Shown here: one piece after another, positions 1 to 6,160 of the stretch
Numbering within the stretch: position 1 is the stretch's first letter
Layout: each line of letters opens with the position of its first letter
From: Proteiniphilum sp. UBA5283
Lineage (GTDB): Bacteria > Bacteroidota > Bacteroidia > Bacteroidales > Dysgonomonadaceae
Direction of reading: 5' to 3'
DNA: 8,783 bases
Assembly: GCA_002408485.1 (NCBI GenBank)
Contig: DHSP01000022.1
Coordinates: 1-8,783, forward strand
Position numbers and translations under genes: made by a program
Notes under the pieces: model-generated
Told to the model about the DNA's origin: nothing
What the model saw: the letters and a program-made list of their open reading frames with translations, nothing else
Databases searched by the model: none

Positions 1-231
1 ATAAATGGTTTTTTCAATTTTTTTGTAGAGTCGGTCCGACCGGGATGGTGACAGCAAGTGCTTTTAGTGCAGTTCTGATTCCAGCATATAAGCGTCCTTG
101 TCGAGCAAATCAGACAGAAATTGCTGCCCCTCAATGGTTGAGGAGAACCAATCAGCTACTTTTCTGGCTTCCTCTTTCGATGCCTTACCGCTCAAAACAC
201 GACGAACAATATCATTATCTTTTAACTGCAT
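1..231 (-). pseudogene. FecR-like anti-sigma factor, N-terminal part, interrupted by in-frame TAA (runs off window)
   Basis: Reading from the ATG at 231, the minus strand gives a 55-residue peptide beginning MQLKDNDIVRRVLSGKASKE, with the later stretch DWFSSTIEGQQFLSDLLDKD. This resembles the cytoplasmic N-terminal segment of Bacteroidota FecR-type anti-sigma factors, which bind a partner ECF sigma factor at the inner membrane. A TAA stop lies at 66-64. The same frame then stays open to the window edge and reads KHLLSPSRSDRLYKKIEKTI, the kind of sequence expected to continue this domain before the membrane segment. That continuity suggests a nonsense mutation (or sequencing error) rather than a natural end. 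The transmembrane segment and FecR domain would lie beyond position 1 and are not visible. The gene follows the ECF sigma gene on the same strand after 88 bp, the standard order for such pairs. The family call rests on pattern resemblance only, and an unusually short regulator is possible. Confidence 0.6.
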
Positions 232-260
232 CACTGCCCGGGTTATACTATCTTACACAC

Positions 261-296
261 TCTTTGTTCACATTAGACACATTCACAGAACAAAGA
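261..296. repeat. 9-bp inverted repeat between sigma and anti-sigma genes
   Basis: TCTTTGTTC (261-269) and GAACAAAGA (288-296) are perfect inverted copies separated by 18 bases. They lie in the 88-bp gap between the sigma stop and the anti-sigma start. On the minus-strand transcript they could form a hairpin about 30 bases before the anti-sigma ATG. No T-run follows, so it does not look like an intrinsic terminator. An operator or an mRNA-processing or translation-control hairpin are the alternatives. Confidence 0.5.
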
Positions 297-319
297 AATG
301 AGTTGTATATCTTAATTAT

Positions 320-883
320 TTACAACAACATTTTAATACGTTGAAAATAGCTTCTCAATATTTTCAGCGATTCCTGATAATGAGATTTCACAGTATGAAC
401 CGAAATTCCCATTTTTTCGGCTATCTGTTGATTGCTATCGGTTGTCTTTAGTTTCCTCATGCATACCTCCTTTTTTTGCGGAGGCAGCATCTCTATCCCT
501 TTGTATAGAAATTGGTGTACTTCTTTTTCCTCCAGCTTTCGTGCGATATCATCCTGAGAAGAGAGTTCTGCCTGTGTATTCACATAGTTCAACGACACGG
601 CCCCTTTTTGGCTCCTGATTAGATTCAGGATGAAGTTCTTGGTCATTGTATAGAGGTAATTTTTCAGATTGATCTCAATGTGAATGTCGCCGGTAGTCTC
701 CCAGAGTTTCACAAAAACATGCTGCACCACATCTTCTGCCATTGCGGAATCTTTCAGATACTTGTACGCAAGCGCATACAGGTAACGATGATACTTCGAA
801 TAGATAGCAGAAAAAGCTCCCTTATCCCTTTTTTTCAGAAGGATGAATAATGCATGATCTTCGTTCCGGCTATACTCAGACAT
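320..883 (-). CDS. ECF-type RNA polymerase sigma-70 factor (Bacteroidota RpoE-like family)
   Basis: This 187-residue protein has the two-domain layout of extracytoplasmic-function sigma factors. Region 2 covers about residues 22-90, with FSAIYSKYHRYLYALAYKYL followed by the acidic AEDVVQHVFVKLWE stretch used in core polymerase and -10 recognition. Region 4 covers about 120-180, with a helix-turn-helix QQIAEKMGISVHTVKSHYQ (151-169) for -35 contact. There is no region 1 or 3, as expected for ECF factors, and the length is normal. The ATG at 883 gives a complete region 2, and a promoter-like TACATTTG box lies about 30 bases upstream of it. A FecR-like anti-sigma gene follows on the same strand, so the factor probably responds to an outer-membrane or envelope signal and drives a TonB-dependent uptake locus, which is the usual role of such pairs in this phylum. 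That locus would lie left of the window. The target is inferred, not seen. Confidence 0.9.
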   Translation of the reverse strand: MSEYSRNEDHALFILLKKRDKGAFSAIYSKYHRYLYALAYKYLKDSAMAEDVVQHVFVKLWETTGDIHIEINLKNYLYTMTKNFILNLIRSQKGAVSLNYVNTQAELSSQDDIARKLEEKEVHQFLYKGIEMLPPQKKEVCMRKLKTTDSNQQIAEKMGISVHTVKSHYQESLKILRSYFQRIKMLL

Positions 884-911
884 CTTTTACATGGAATTAT
901 GAAGAATCCGG

Positions 912-929
912 GCAAATGTAATCATTTGC
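912..929. repeat. 18-bp perfect palindrome GCAAATG-TAAT-CATTTGC on the sigma promoter
   Basis: GCAAATG (912-918) and CATTTGC (923-929) are perfect inverted copies around a 4-base centre. The left arm contains most of the minus-strand TAnnTTTG box (920-913) proposed for the ECF sigma gene. A protein dimer bound here would cover that box, so an operator is plausible. A chance palindrome in AT-rich sequence cannot be excluded. Confidence 0.5.
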
Positions 930-944
930 AAAATATTTCCACAA
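913..944 (-). promoter_or_regulatory. Putative Bacteroidota-type promoter of the ECF sigma gene
   Basis: On the minus strand, TACATTTG (920-913) matches the Bacteroidota -7 consensus TAnnTTTG. A TTG (944-942) lies 21 bases upstream, close to the usual -33 spacing of 19-20. The predicted transcript would start near 907 and give a leader of about 24 bases before the ATG at 883. The sequence match is clear, but promoter activity is inferred. Confidence 0.45.
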
Positions 945-1020
945 TATTGACCAAAAAACATGACGCAGGATGCAAGAAATAAGACAAAAATATCTTTATC
1001 GCCCGCTTTCTGCTGATTGC

Positions 1021-2268
1021 CTATTTCTGTCCGGGAAACATGGCAACTATGCGCTCAATTCCTTTCACCATCTGGTCAATCTCTTCCCTGGTATTGTAAA
1101 AAGCGATGGAAGCGCGTACGGTACCGTCTACCCCGAGAATTTTCATCAGTGGCTCAGCGCAGTGATGGCCGGTCCGGACGGCGATCCCCATCTTATCGAG
1201 CAGCGTACCCAGGTCGTAAGGATGAATACCATCCACCAGGAACGAGATAACGCTGCTCTTCTGAGCAGCATTCCCCAGGATACGCAACCCGGGGATGGCA
1301 AGCATTCGTTCTGTGGCATACCGCAACAATTCGTGCTCATAACGGGCAATATGATCTATTCCGAGAGAAGTGACATAGTTGAGTGCTGCAGCCAGTGCGG
1401 TCGTCCCCACGAAGTCGGGGGTCCCTGCCTCAAATTTAAACGGAAGCTCATTGAAGGTTGTCTTCTCGAACGATACGCTGGAGATCATCTCTCCTCCACC
1501 CTGATAGGGAGGCAGAGCATTCAGCCACTTTTCTTTTCCGTACAACACTCCCACTCCGGTAGGGCCATAAATCTTATGAGAAGAGAAGACCAGGAAATCA
1601 CAATCGATCTGCTGTACATCCACATTACAATGCTGAACGCTCTGGGCAGCATCAATCAGCACGGGTATATCGTGTCTGTGGGCTATTTTCACAATCTGCT
1701 CAATGGGGTTGATCGTGCCCAACACATTGGAGACATGCGTTACCGCGATGATTTTGGTGCGAGGGGTAATCAGCTTTTCCAGTTCTTCAAGGATCAGTTC
1801 GCCATTGGCATTGATGGGGGCAACCCGGAGTTTTAATCCCAAATTCTCGGCCTGCAACTGCCATGGAACGATGTTGGAGTGATGCTCCATGGCAGTGATC
1901 AGTATCTCATCTCCCGGCTGGCAAAAAGCCCGGCAATAAGAGGATGCTACCAGGTTGATCGACTCCGTGGCACCGCGGGTAAAGACGATCTCATTCTCGG
2001 ATACAGCATGAATGAACCGGCAGACTGTCCGCCGGGCAGCCTCATGCTCGTCGGTGGCAGCCTGACTCAGAAAATGGACTCCCCTGTGCACATTGGCGTT
2101 CACGGTGGTGTACATCTCCGTGATCTTATCCATCACGCAACGCGGTTTCTGGGTGGTAGCAGCATTGTCTAAATAAACCAACGGCTTGCCGTACACCGTA
2201 CGTCCCAGAATCGGGAAGTCGGCCCGTATCTTATTTATATCGAGATCTTTCAAATTAAATACATACAT
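1021..2268 (-). CDS. sufS: SufS-type class II cysteine desulfurase
   Basis: SufS is a cytoplasmic PLP enzyme that removes sulfur from L-cysteine, giving alanine and a protein-bound persulfide that feeds Fe-S cluster assembly. The 415-residue protein is normal length. Visible landmarks are LDNAATTQKP near residue 33, EHHSN (128-132) that stacks on PLP, LIDAAQS with Asp206, SSHKIYGPTG with the PLP-binding Lys232, and RTGHHCAEP with catalytic Cys370. The RTGHHC context and the near absence of an extended Cys loop mark the SufS (class II) group rather than NifS/IscS. The ATG at 2268 lies inside the end of sufD, giving a 14-bp overlap in a different frame, which suggests translational coupling. 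It is the last gene of the suf cluster. No SufE or SufU sulfur acceptor is encoded in this window. Confidence 0.96.
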   Translation of the reverse strand: MYVFNLKDLDINKIRADFPILGRTVYGKPLVYLDNAATTQKPRCVMDKITEMYTTVNANVHRGVHFLSQAATDEHEAARRTVCRFIHAVSENEIVFTRGATESINLVASSYCRAFCQPGDEILITAMEHHSNIVPWQLQAENLGLKLRVAPINANGELILEELEKLITPRTKIIAVTHVSNVLGTINPIEQIVKIAHRHDIPVLIDAAQSVQHCNVDVQQIDCDFLVFSSHKIYGPTGVGVLYGKEKWLNALPPYQGGGEMISSVSFEKTTFNELPFKFEAGTPDFVGTTALAAALNYVTSLGIDHIARYEHELLRYATERMLAIPGLRILGNAAQKSSVISFLVDGIHPYDLGTLLDKMGIAVRTGHHCAEPLMKILGVDGTVRASIAFYNTREEIDQMVKGIERIVAMFPGQK

Positions 2269-3595
2269 TACAGTTTCCGCAGCGCATCAGCTTGCCACGG
2301 AAGCGTTTATCAATGAGATTTGTCAGTCGTTCCTGCAGGCTCTCAATGCGAATCATATCCACCACATCACGAGAAAAGGCTACCATCAGCAAGAGACGGG
2401 CTTCCTCCTTGTCGATACCGCGGGCACGCATGTAAAAGAGCGCTTCCTCATCAAGCTGGCCTGTAGTGAGCCCGTGTGAGCACTTCACATCATCGGCATA
2501 AATTTCCAGCTGCGGCTTGGAAAACATCTGAGCTGTTTCCGAAGCCAACAGGTTGCGGTTTGTCTGGTAAGCCATGGTCTTTTGTGCATGTTTCTCCACC
2601 AGAATCTTTCCACAGAAAACACCGGTTGCACGGTCGTTCAACACAGTTTTAAACAGTTCATTGCTCATACAATTGGGTCTGGCATGATCAAGGAAAGCAA
2701 AGTTGTCGATATGCTGATCCTTATCACAAATGGCCAATCCTCCCGCATGTGCTTCTGCATGTTCGCCAAGCAGACGGAAACGATAGTTGTTGCGTGTATA
2801 TCCGTTGTGCAGGGTGATGCAGCTCGTTTGCACGTTGGAATGATCTTTCTGCTCACTGAAGAAGTTGTTCAGCCGGGTAACTTTCTCCGAGTTCTCCTCG
2901 AGTTCGTATACATCTACCTGGGCAGACACATCGGCAAAAACCTCCGTCACCTGGGTCACCACGAAATGCACATTATCTACGGTATGATCACACATCAACA
3001 GTTTCACCCGGGCATTTTCTTCTGCAATAATCAGGATCCTCCGGTTCACACTCAGATCAACGCCACCACGCAGAATGTTGATCAGCTGCAATGGCTTCTC
3101 CAAAGCCACATTTTTGGGCACATAGATTACAAAGCCATCCTGGGCAAACATCGTATTGTATGCCACCACCCCGTTATCGGAATAATCGGCAATTTGCGCA
3201 TAGTGCGCCGCAAACTTATCGGGGTATTTTTCAGAAAAAAGCTGTAAACTGCCTGCAAAAACACCTTCCGGCAATTTTTCAGACGGCTGAAAGCGGTCGT
3301 AATACCGGTCGTTTATTAAAAAATAAAGGTACGTGGAGAGATTAGGCACATCGCATTTGAAGGCATCGTACGGATTTACCGGGATGGGAATATTCCGCAA
3401 ATTCAACCCCAGGTCGGCGTCAAATGTCCGCACAATGTTGGAGTGCTTATAATCTTCCTGTTTTGAAGACGGGAAACCGATCTGCCTGAACGTTTCAAAA
3501 GCGGAATCGCGATGCAGGTTCATTCCCTTCACAGAATGAGCATCCAACTCTTTCCGAAACTGTGTAAACAGATCTATATATTGTTGTTCTATCAT
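2255..3595 (-). CDS. sufD: Fe-S cluster assembly scaffold protein SufD
   Basis: SufD partners SufB and SufC in the scaffold that assembles Fe-S clusters in the cytoplasm. The 446-residue protein has the N-terminal SufD-type motif GFPSSKQEDYKHSNIV (40-55). A beta-helix core occupies roughly residues 160-375, and the C-terminal helical part carries the family signature VKCSHGLTTGQLDEEALFYM (370-389). In that signature Cys372 and His374 occupy the conserved CSHG site; the matching His in E. coli SufD is reported to matter for cluster assembly. SufB hallmarks are not evident, and the length fits SufD. The extreme C-terminus is unusual: MRCGNCNVCI places cysteines at 439, 442 and 445, a CxxCxxC arrangement that E. 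coli SufD lacks. The ATG at 3595 follows sufC by 24 bp, and the 3' end overlaps sufS by 14 bp, so the three genes form one transcription unit. Confidence 0.94.
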   Translation of the reverse strand: MIEQQYIDLFTQFRKELDAHSVKGMNLHRDSAFETFRQIGFPSSKQEDYKHSNIVRTFDADLGLNLRNIPIPVNPYDAFKCDVPNLSTYLYFLINDRYYDRFQPSEKLPEGVFAGSLQLFSEKYPDKFAAHYAQIADYSDNGVVAYNTMFAQDGFVIYVPKNVALEKPLQLINILRGGVDLSVNRRILIIAEENARVKLLMCDHTVDNVHFVVTQVTEVFADVSAQVDVYELEENSEKVTRLNNFFSEQKDHSNVQTSCITLHNGYTRNNYRFRLLGEHAEAHAGGLAICDKDQHIDNFAFLDHARPNCMSNELFKTVLNDRATGVFCGKILVEKHAQKTMAYQTNRNLLASETAQMFSKPQLEIYADDVKCSHGLTTGQLDEEALFYMRARGIDKEEARLLLMVAFSRDVVDMIRIESLQERLTNLIDKRFRGKLMRCGNCNVCI

Positions 3596-3619
3596 TTTTT
3601 TGAAATTGCAGATGATGAA

Positions 3620-4372
3620 TTATGGATTGATCAGCCAGTCATAACCTCTTTTCTCTAGTTCAAGAGCCAGATCAGGACCACCCGATTGCACAATTTTTCC
3701 CGCGTAGAGTACATGCACATAGTCGGGTTTAATATATTCAAGCAACCGCTGATAGTGAGTAATGACAATGGTGGCATTCTCTTTGGCCTGAAGTTTGTTC
3801 ACGCCAGCAGCCACTACCCTGAGAGCATCGATATCGAGGCCCGAGTCGGTCTCGTCGAGAATAGCCAGCTGCGGATTCAGCATAGCCATCTGGAATATTT
3901 CGTTTTTCTTCTTCTCGCCGCCTGAGAAGCCTTCGTTTACCGAACGGCTCACCAACTGGCTGTCCATCCCCAAAAGCTCCCTCTTATCGCGCATCAGCTT
4001 CAGAAAATCGGTGGCAGAAATGGGGTCTTCCCCTCTGTACTTGCGTTGTTCGTTCACGGCGGCACGCATGAAGTTGACCATGCTCACGCCGGGGATCTCC
4101 ACCGGGTACTGAAAACTGAGGAAAAGTCCCTCGCGGGCCCGGTCTTCGGGCTCCATCTCCAGCAGATCTTTCCCTCTGAAGAGGATGTTGCCGCGGGTTA
4201 CTTCAAACTTGGGATTTCCCGCCAGCACCGAAGCTAGAGTACTTTTCCCCGAGCCATTAGGGCCCATCACCGCATGCACTTCACCTTCGTTTACCTCCAG
4301 GTTTACACCTTTCAGGATCTCTTTTTCTTCTACGATTGCGTGCAGGTTCTTTATTTTTAATATACTTGTCAT
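3620..4372 (-). CDS. sufC: Fe-S cluster assembly ATPase SufC
   Basis: SufC is a soluble ABC-type ATPase that drives conformational change in the SufB-SufD scaffold; it is not a transporter. The 250 residues contain every ABC landmark in order: Walker A GPNGSGKST (37-45), Q-loop Gln88 in LSFQYPVEIPG, signature FSGGEKKKNE (149-158), Walker B AILDETDSGLD (170-180) with Glu174, and switch His206 in VITHYQRLL. The FSGGEKKKNEIFQM and DETDSGLDIDAL sequences are diagnostic of SufC within the ABC superfamily. The ATG at 4372 gives the normal N-terminus. sufD follows after 24 bp. Upstream is a 131-bp gap and then mlaF rather than the sufB that commonly precedes sufC in this phylum. No clear TAnnTTTG promoter was found in that gap, so its promoter is uncertain. 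Confidence 0.97.
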   Translation of the reverse strand: MTSILKIKNLHAIVEEKEILKGVNLEVNEGEVHAVMGPNGSGKSTLASVLAGNPKFEVTRGNILFRGKDLLEMEPEDRAREGLFLSFQYPVEIPGVSMVNFMRAAVNEQRKYRGEDPISATDFLKLMRDKRELLGMDSQLVSRSVNEGFSGGEKKKNEIFQMAMLNPQLAILDETDSGLDIDALRVVAAGVNKLQAKENATIVITHYQRLLEYIKPDYVHVLYAGKIVQSGGPDLALELEKRGYDWLINP

Positions 4373-4503
4373 GTTGATTTGTTGAATATTATGATCGCGG
4401 CTATCTTGTCTACTCCGCTTGAATGAATTTATTTTTTGCGTGATTGAATCGTTTAATGGCAGAACTCTCGCCCCTGAATAACAACCACTGTTGTGGATTT
4501 GTT
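4373..4503. other. Intergenic gap between mlaF and sufC
   Basis: This 131-bp stretch has no credible coding frame. Just after the mlaF stop, ACAAC (4481-4485) and GTTGT (4490-4494) form a short inverted repeat with a 4-base loop; the following bases are only weakly T-rich, so terminator function is doubtful. No TAnnTTTG box was found on the minus strand. The suf genes could therefore be transcribed from a non-consensus promoter here or by read-through from mlaEF. Confidence 0.4.
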
Positions 4504-5298
4504 CTATCTATTGGATTTCACTCCTTTTTCATCTTCAGAGATGATCTCTTCTGCTTCTTTGATTTTTTTGAATAGGTCCGAGGCAAAAACGAAGTCGTTC
4601 AGCTTTTCGTTCTCCGTATCCATCACTTCTGCCCTGGTGCCTTCCCACTCTTTAATTCCTTCGTTGATAAAAATGACTTTATCACCGATATTGATCACCG
4701 AGTTCATATCGTGCGACACTACCACCGTGGTCATTCCGAAGTCGGTAGTAATATCATATATCAACTCGTCGATAAGCTGTGCCGTTTTCGGATCGAGTCC
4801 CGAGTTGGGTTCATCGCAGAAGAGATATTTCGGGTTCAGGGCAATGGCTCTCGCGATAGCCACCCGTTTTTTCATTCCCCCACTGATTTCTGAAGGATAG
4901 AGGGCGGCAGATTCCGAAAGGTTTACCCGTTCCAGGCAGAACTCAGCGCGTTTGCGTCGTTCCCGTTTATTTTTACGGGAAAACATCTCAAGGGGAAACA
5001 TCACATTCTCAAGCACTGTGCGTGAGTCGAAAAGCGCTGCACCCTGAAAGAGCATCCCGATGTCGCGTCTCAGGCGGCGGACCTCTCTCGACTTCATGCC
5101 GGTGAATCTGCGGCTGTCGTACCATATTTCGCCCGAAGTGGGCGAAATTAAGCCGACAAGGCACTTCAACAGAATGGTTTTACCCGATCCGCTCTTGCCG
5201 ATAATCATGTTTACCACCCCTTTGTTGAAGGAGGTACTTATGTTGTTGAGTACGATCTTACCGTCGAACTCCTTTGTCAGATTTTTTATTTCTATCAT
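4504..5298 (-). CDS. mlaF: MlaF-like ATPase of an MCE-type phospholipid ABC transporter
   Basis: This 264-residue protein is the nucleotide-binding subunit that would pair with the adjacent MlaE-like permease to move phospholipids between the inner and outer membranes. Motifs in order are Walker A GKSGSGKT (34-41), Q-loop Gln85 in LFQGAALFDSRTV, signature ISGGMKKRVAIAR (138-150), Walker B YLFCDEPNSGLDP (158-170) with Glu163, and switch His196 in VVVSHDMNSV. The SGGMKKR signature and the FQGAALFDS Q-loop are characteristic of the MlaF/Ttg2A/Mkl branch rather than of amino-acid importers. The C-terminus (from about 230) is charged and helical. The ATG at 5298 lies 12 bp after the mlaE stop, so the two are co-transcribed. 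No mlaD/MCE, mlaB or mlaC gene is present in the window. Direction of transport and substrate are inferred from the family. Confidence 0.92.
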   Translation of the reverse strand: MIEIKNLTKEFDGKIVLNNISTSFNKGVVNMIIGKSGSGKTILLKCLVGLISPTSGEIWYDSRRFTGMKSREVRRLRRDIGMLFQGAALFDSRTVLENVMFPLEMFSRKNKRERRKRAEFCLERVNLSESAALYPSEISGGMKKRVAIARAIALNPKYLFCDEPNSGLDPKTAQLIDELIYDITTDFGMTTVVVSHDMNSVINIGDKVIFINEGIKEWEGTRAEVMDTENEKLNDFVFASDLFKKIKEAEEIISEDEKGVKSNR

Positions 5299-5310
5299 AC
5301 AGGAATGTAT

Positions 5311-6060
5311 TTACCCCAACGCCAACTGCGTAAACAGCAAGTCGGTAACGAGAATCAATACACTGTTTATCACCACGGAATTAGTACTGGCCTGCCCCAC
5401 CTCCAGTGCGCCTCCCTTTGCCGTATAGCCGAAGTAAGCCGCTACCGATGCAATGATAAAACCGAATAACATCGATTTAAAGATGGAGTACCAGACAAAT
5501 GACTCTCTGAAGAAAGCCTGAATACCGTAAATGTAGGTCTCTATTGAAGGGGTCCCCAACACCATGCAGATGATGTATCCGCCATAAAGCCCCATGAACA
5601 TACTGAAAATCACCAATACCGGCATGAATGCTACAAAAGAGGCGATCTTGGGCAAGATAAGATAATTGGCAGAGTTTACACCCATGATGTCGAGCGCGTC
5701 GATCTGCTCGGTGATGCGCATAGTTCCTATTTCGGAAGCCACATTGGATCCTACTTTCCCGGAAAGGATAAGACACATGATGGTGGAGGAGAACTCCAGC
5801 AAAATGATTTCGCGCGACACCACCCCCACCGTAAACCGCGGCAGCATCGGCGAATCGATATTCAATGCTATCTGAAGTACAATTACAGCTCCGATAAAAA
5901 AAGAGATGATGATGACAATCCAGATTGAATTTACACCCAATGCATAAACCCCTTTCATGAATTCTTTCATAAACTCCCTCATTCTATCCGGGACCGAAAG
6001 CACTTTCTTCATCAGCAAAGCGTACTCACCTACACTTTCTAAAGAACGGATAAGATTCAT
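5311..6060 (-). CDS. mlaE: MlaE-like permease of an MCE-type phospholipid ABC transporter
   Basis: This 249-residue inner-membrane protein is the permease subunit of the Mla/MCE family. The core signature is GKVGSNVASEIGTMRITEQI (101-120), continuing through DALDIMGVNSANYLILPKIA, the cytoplasmic coupling region with the classic EIGTMRxTEQIDAL motif. Hydrophobic spans lie at about 44-66, 84-101, 138-168, 192-212 and 227-248. The late motif GGALEVGQASTNSVV (216-230) is also typical. The frame stays open upstream to an ATG at 6192, but those 44 residues would overlap the divergent peptidase gene, and their composition does not match the family. The ATG at 6060, starting MNLIRSLESVGEYALLMKKV, gives the usual MlaE N-terminus and follows a promoter-like box. 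It is the first gene of a two-gene unit with mlaF. The MCE substrate-binding partner is not encoded here. Confidence 0.92.
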   Translation of the reverse strand: MNLIRSLESVGEYALLMKKVLSVPDRMREFMKEFMKGVYALGVNSIWIVIIISFFIGAVIVLQIALNIDSPMLPRFTVGVVSREIILLEFSSTIMCLILSGKVGSNVASEIGTMRITEQIDALDIMGVNSANYLILPKIASFVAFMPVLVIFSMFMGLYGGYIICMVLGTPSIETYIYGIQAFFRESFVWYSIFKSMLFGFIIASVAAYFGYTAKGGALEVGQASTNSVVINSVLILVTDLLFTQLALG

Positions 6061-6088
6061 GTGGTTTGCTCGTTCAAAAAAATTTATG

Positions 6089-6096
6089 CAAAGATA
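6089..6096 (-). promoter_or_regulatory. Putative -7 promoter box of mlaEF (TATCTTTG)
   Basis: On the minus strand, TATCTTTG matches the Bacteroidota -7 consensus TAnnTTTG. A start near 6083 would give a leader of roughly 20 bases to the mlaE ATG at 6060. Candidate TTG triplets upstream (6126-6124 and 6129-6127) lie further away than the usual 19-20 base spacing, so the -33 element is weak or absent. Confidence 0.4.
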
Positions 6097-6148
6097 ATTT
6101 TTTATTTCGATTCCGGCTAAAAACAACAAGGTTACTGTTTTAAAATTG

Positions 6149-6156
6149 TAATTTTG
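6149..6156 (+). promoter_or_regulatory. Putative -7 promoter box just before the metallopeptidase gene (TAATTTTG)
   Basis: TAATTTTG fits TAnnTTTG and ends only four bases before the ATG at 6161. If it is active, transcription would begin at or just after that ATG, implying a leaderless message or a downstream start. No good -33 TTTG was seen at the normal distance, so this may be coincidental in an AT-rich 100-bp divergent region. Confidence 0.3.
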
Positions 6157-6160
6157 CCGC

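Noticed and set aside
45..344. 99-codon plus-strand open frame at the left edge
   Set aside because: The minus strand there carries the FecR-like sequence with a sensible start after the sigma gene; the plus-strand translation shows no domain features.
970..1836. 288-codon open frame on the plus strand
   Set aside because: It lies entirely antisense to sufS, which has all catalytic motifs; the translation resembles no known family and looks like a shadow frame.
2582..3247. 221-codon open frame on the plus strand
   Set aside because: It is antisense to sufD, with composition typical of a shadow frame and no recognisable domain.
4481..4496. Short inverted repeats (ACAAC/GTTGT and CCAC/GTGG) after mlaF as a terminator
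   Set aside because: The stems are only 4-5 bp and no real T-run follows on the minus strand, so a terminator call is not supported.
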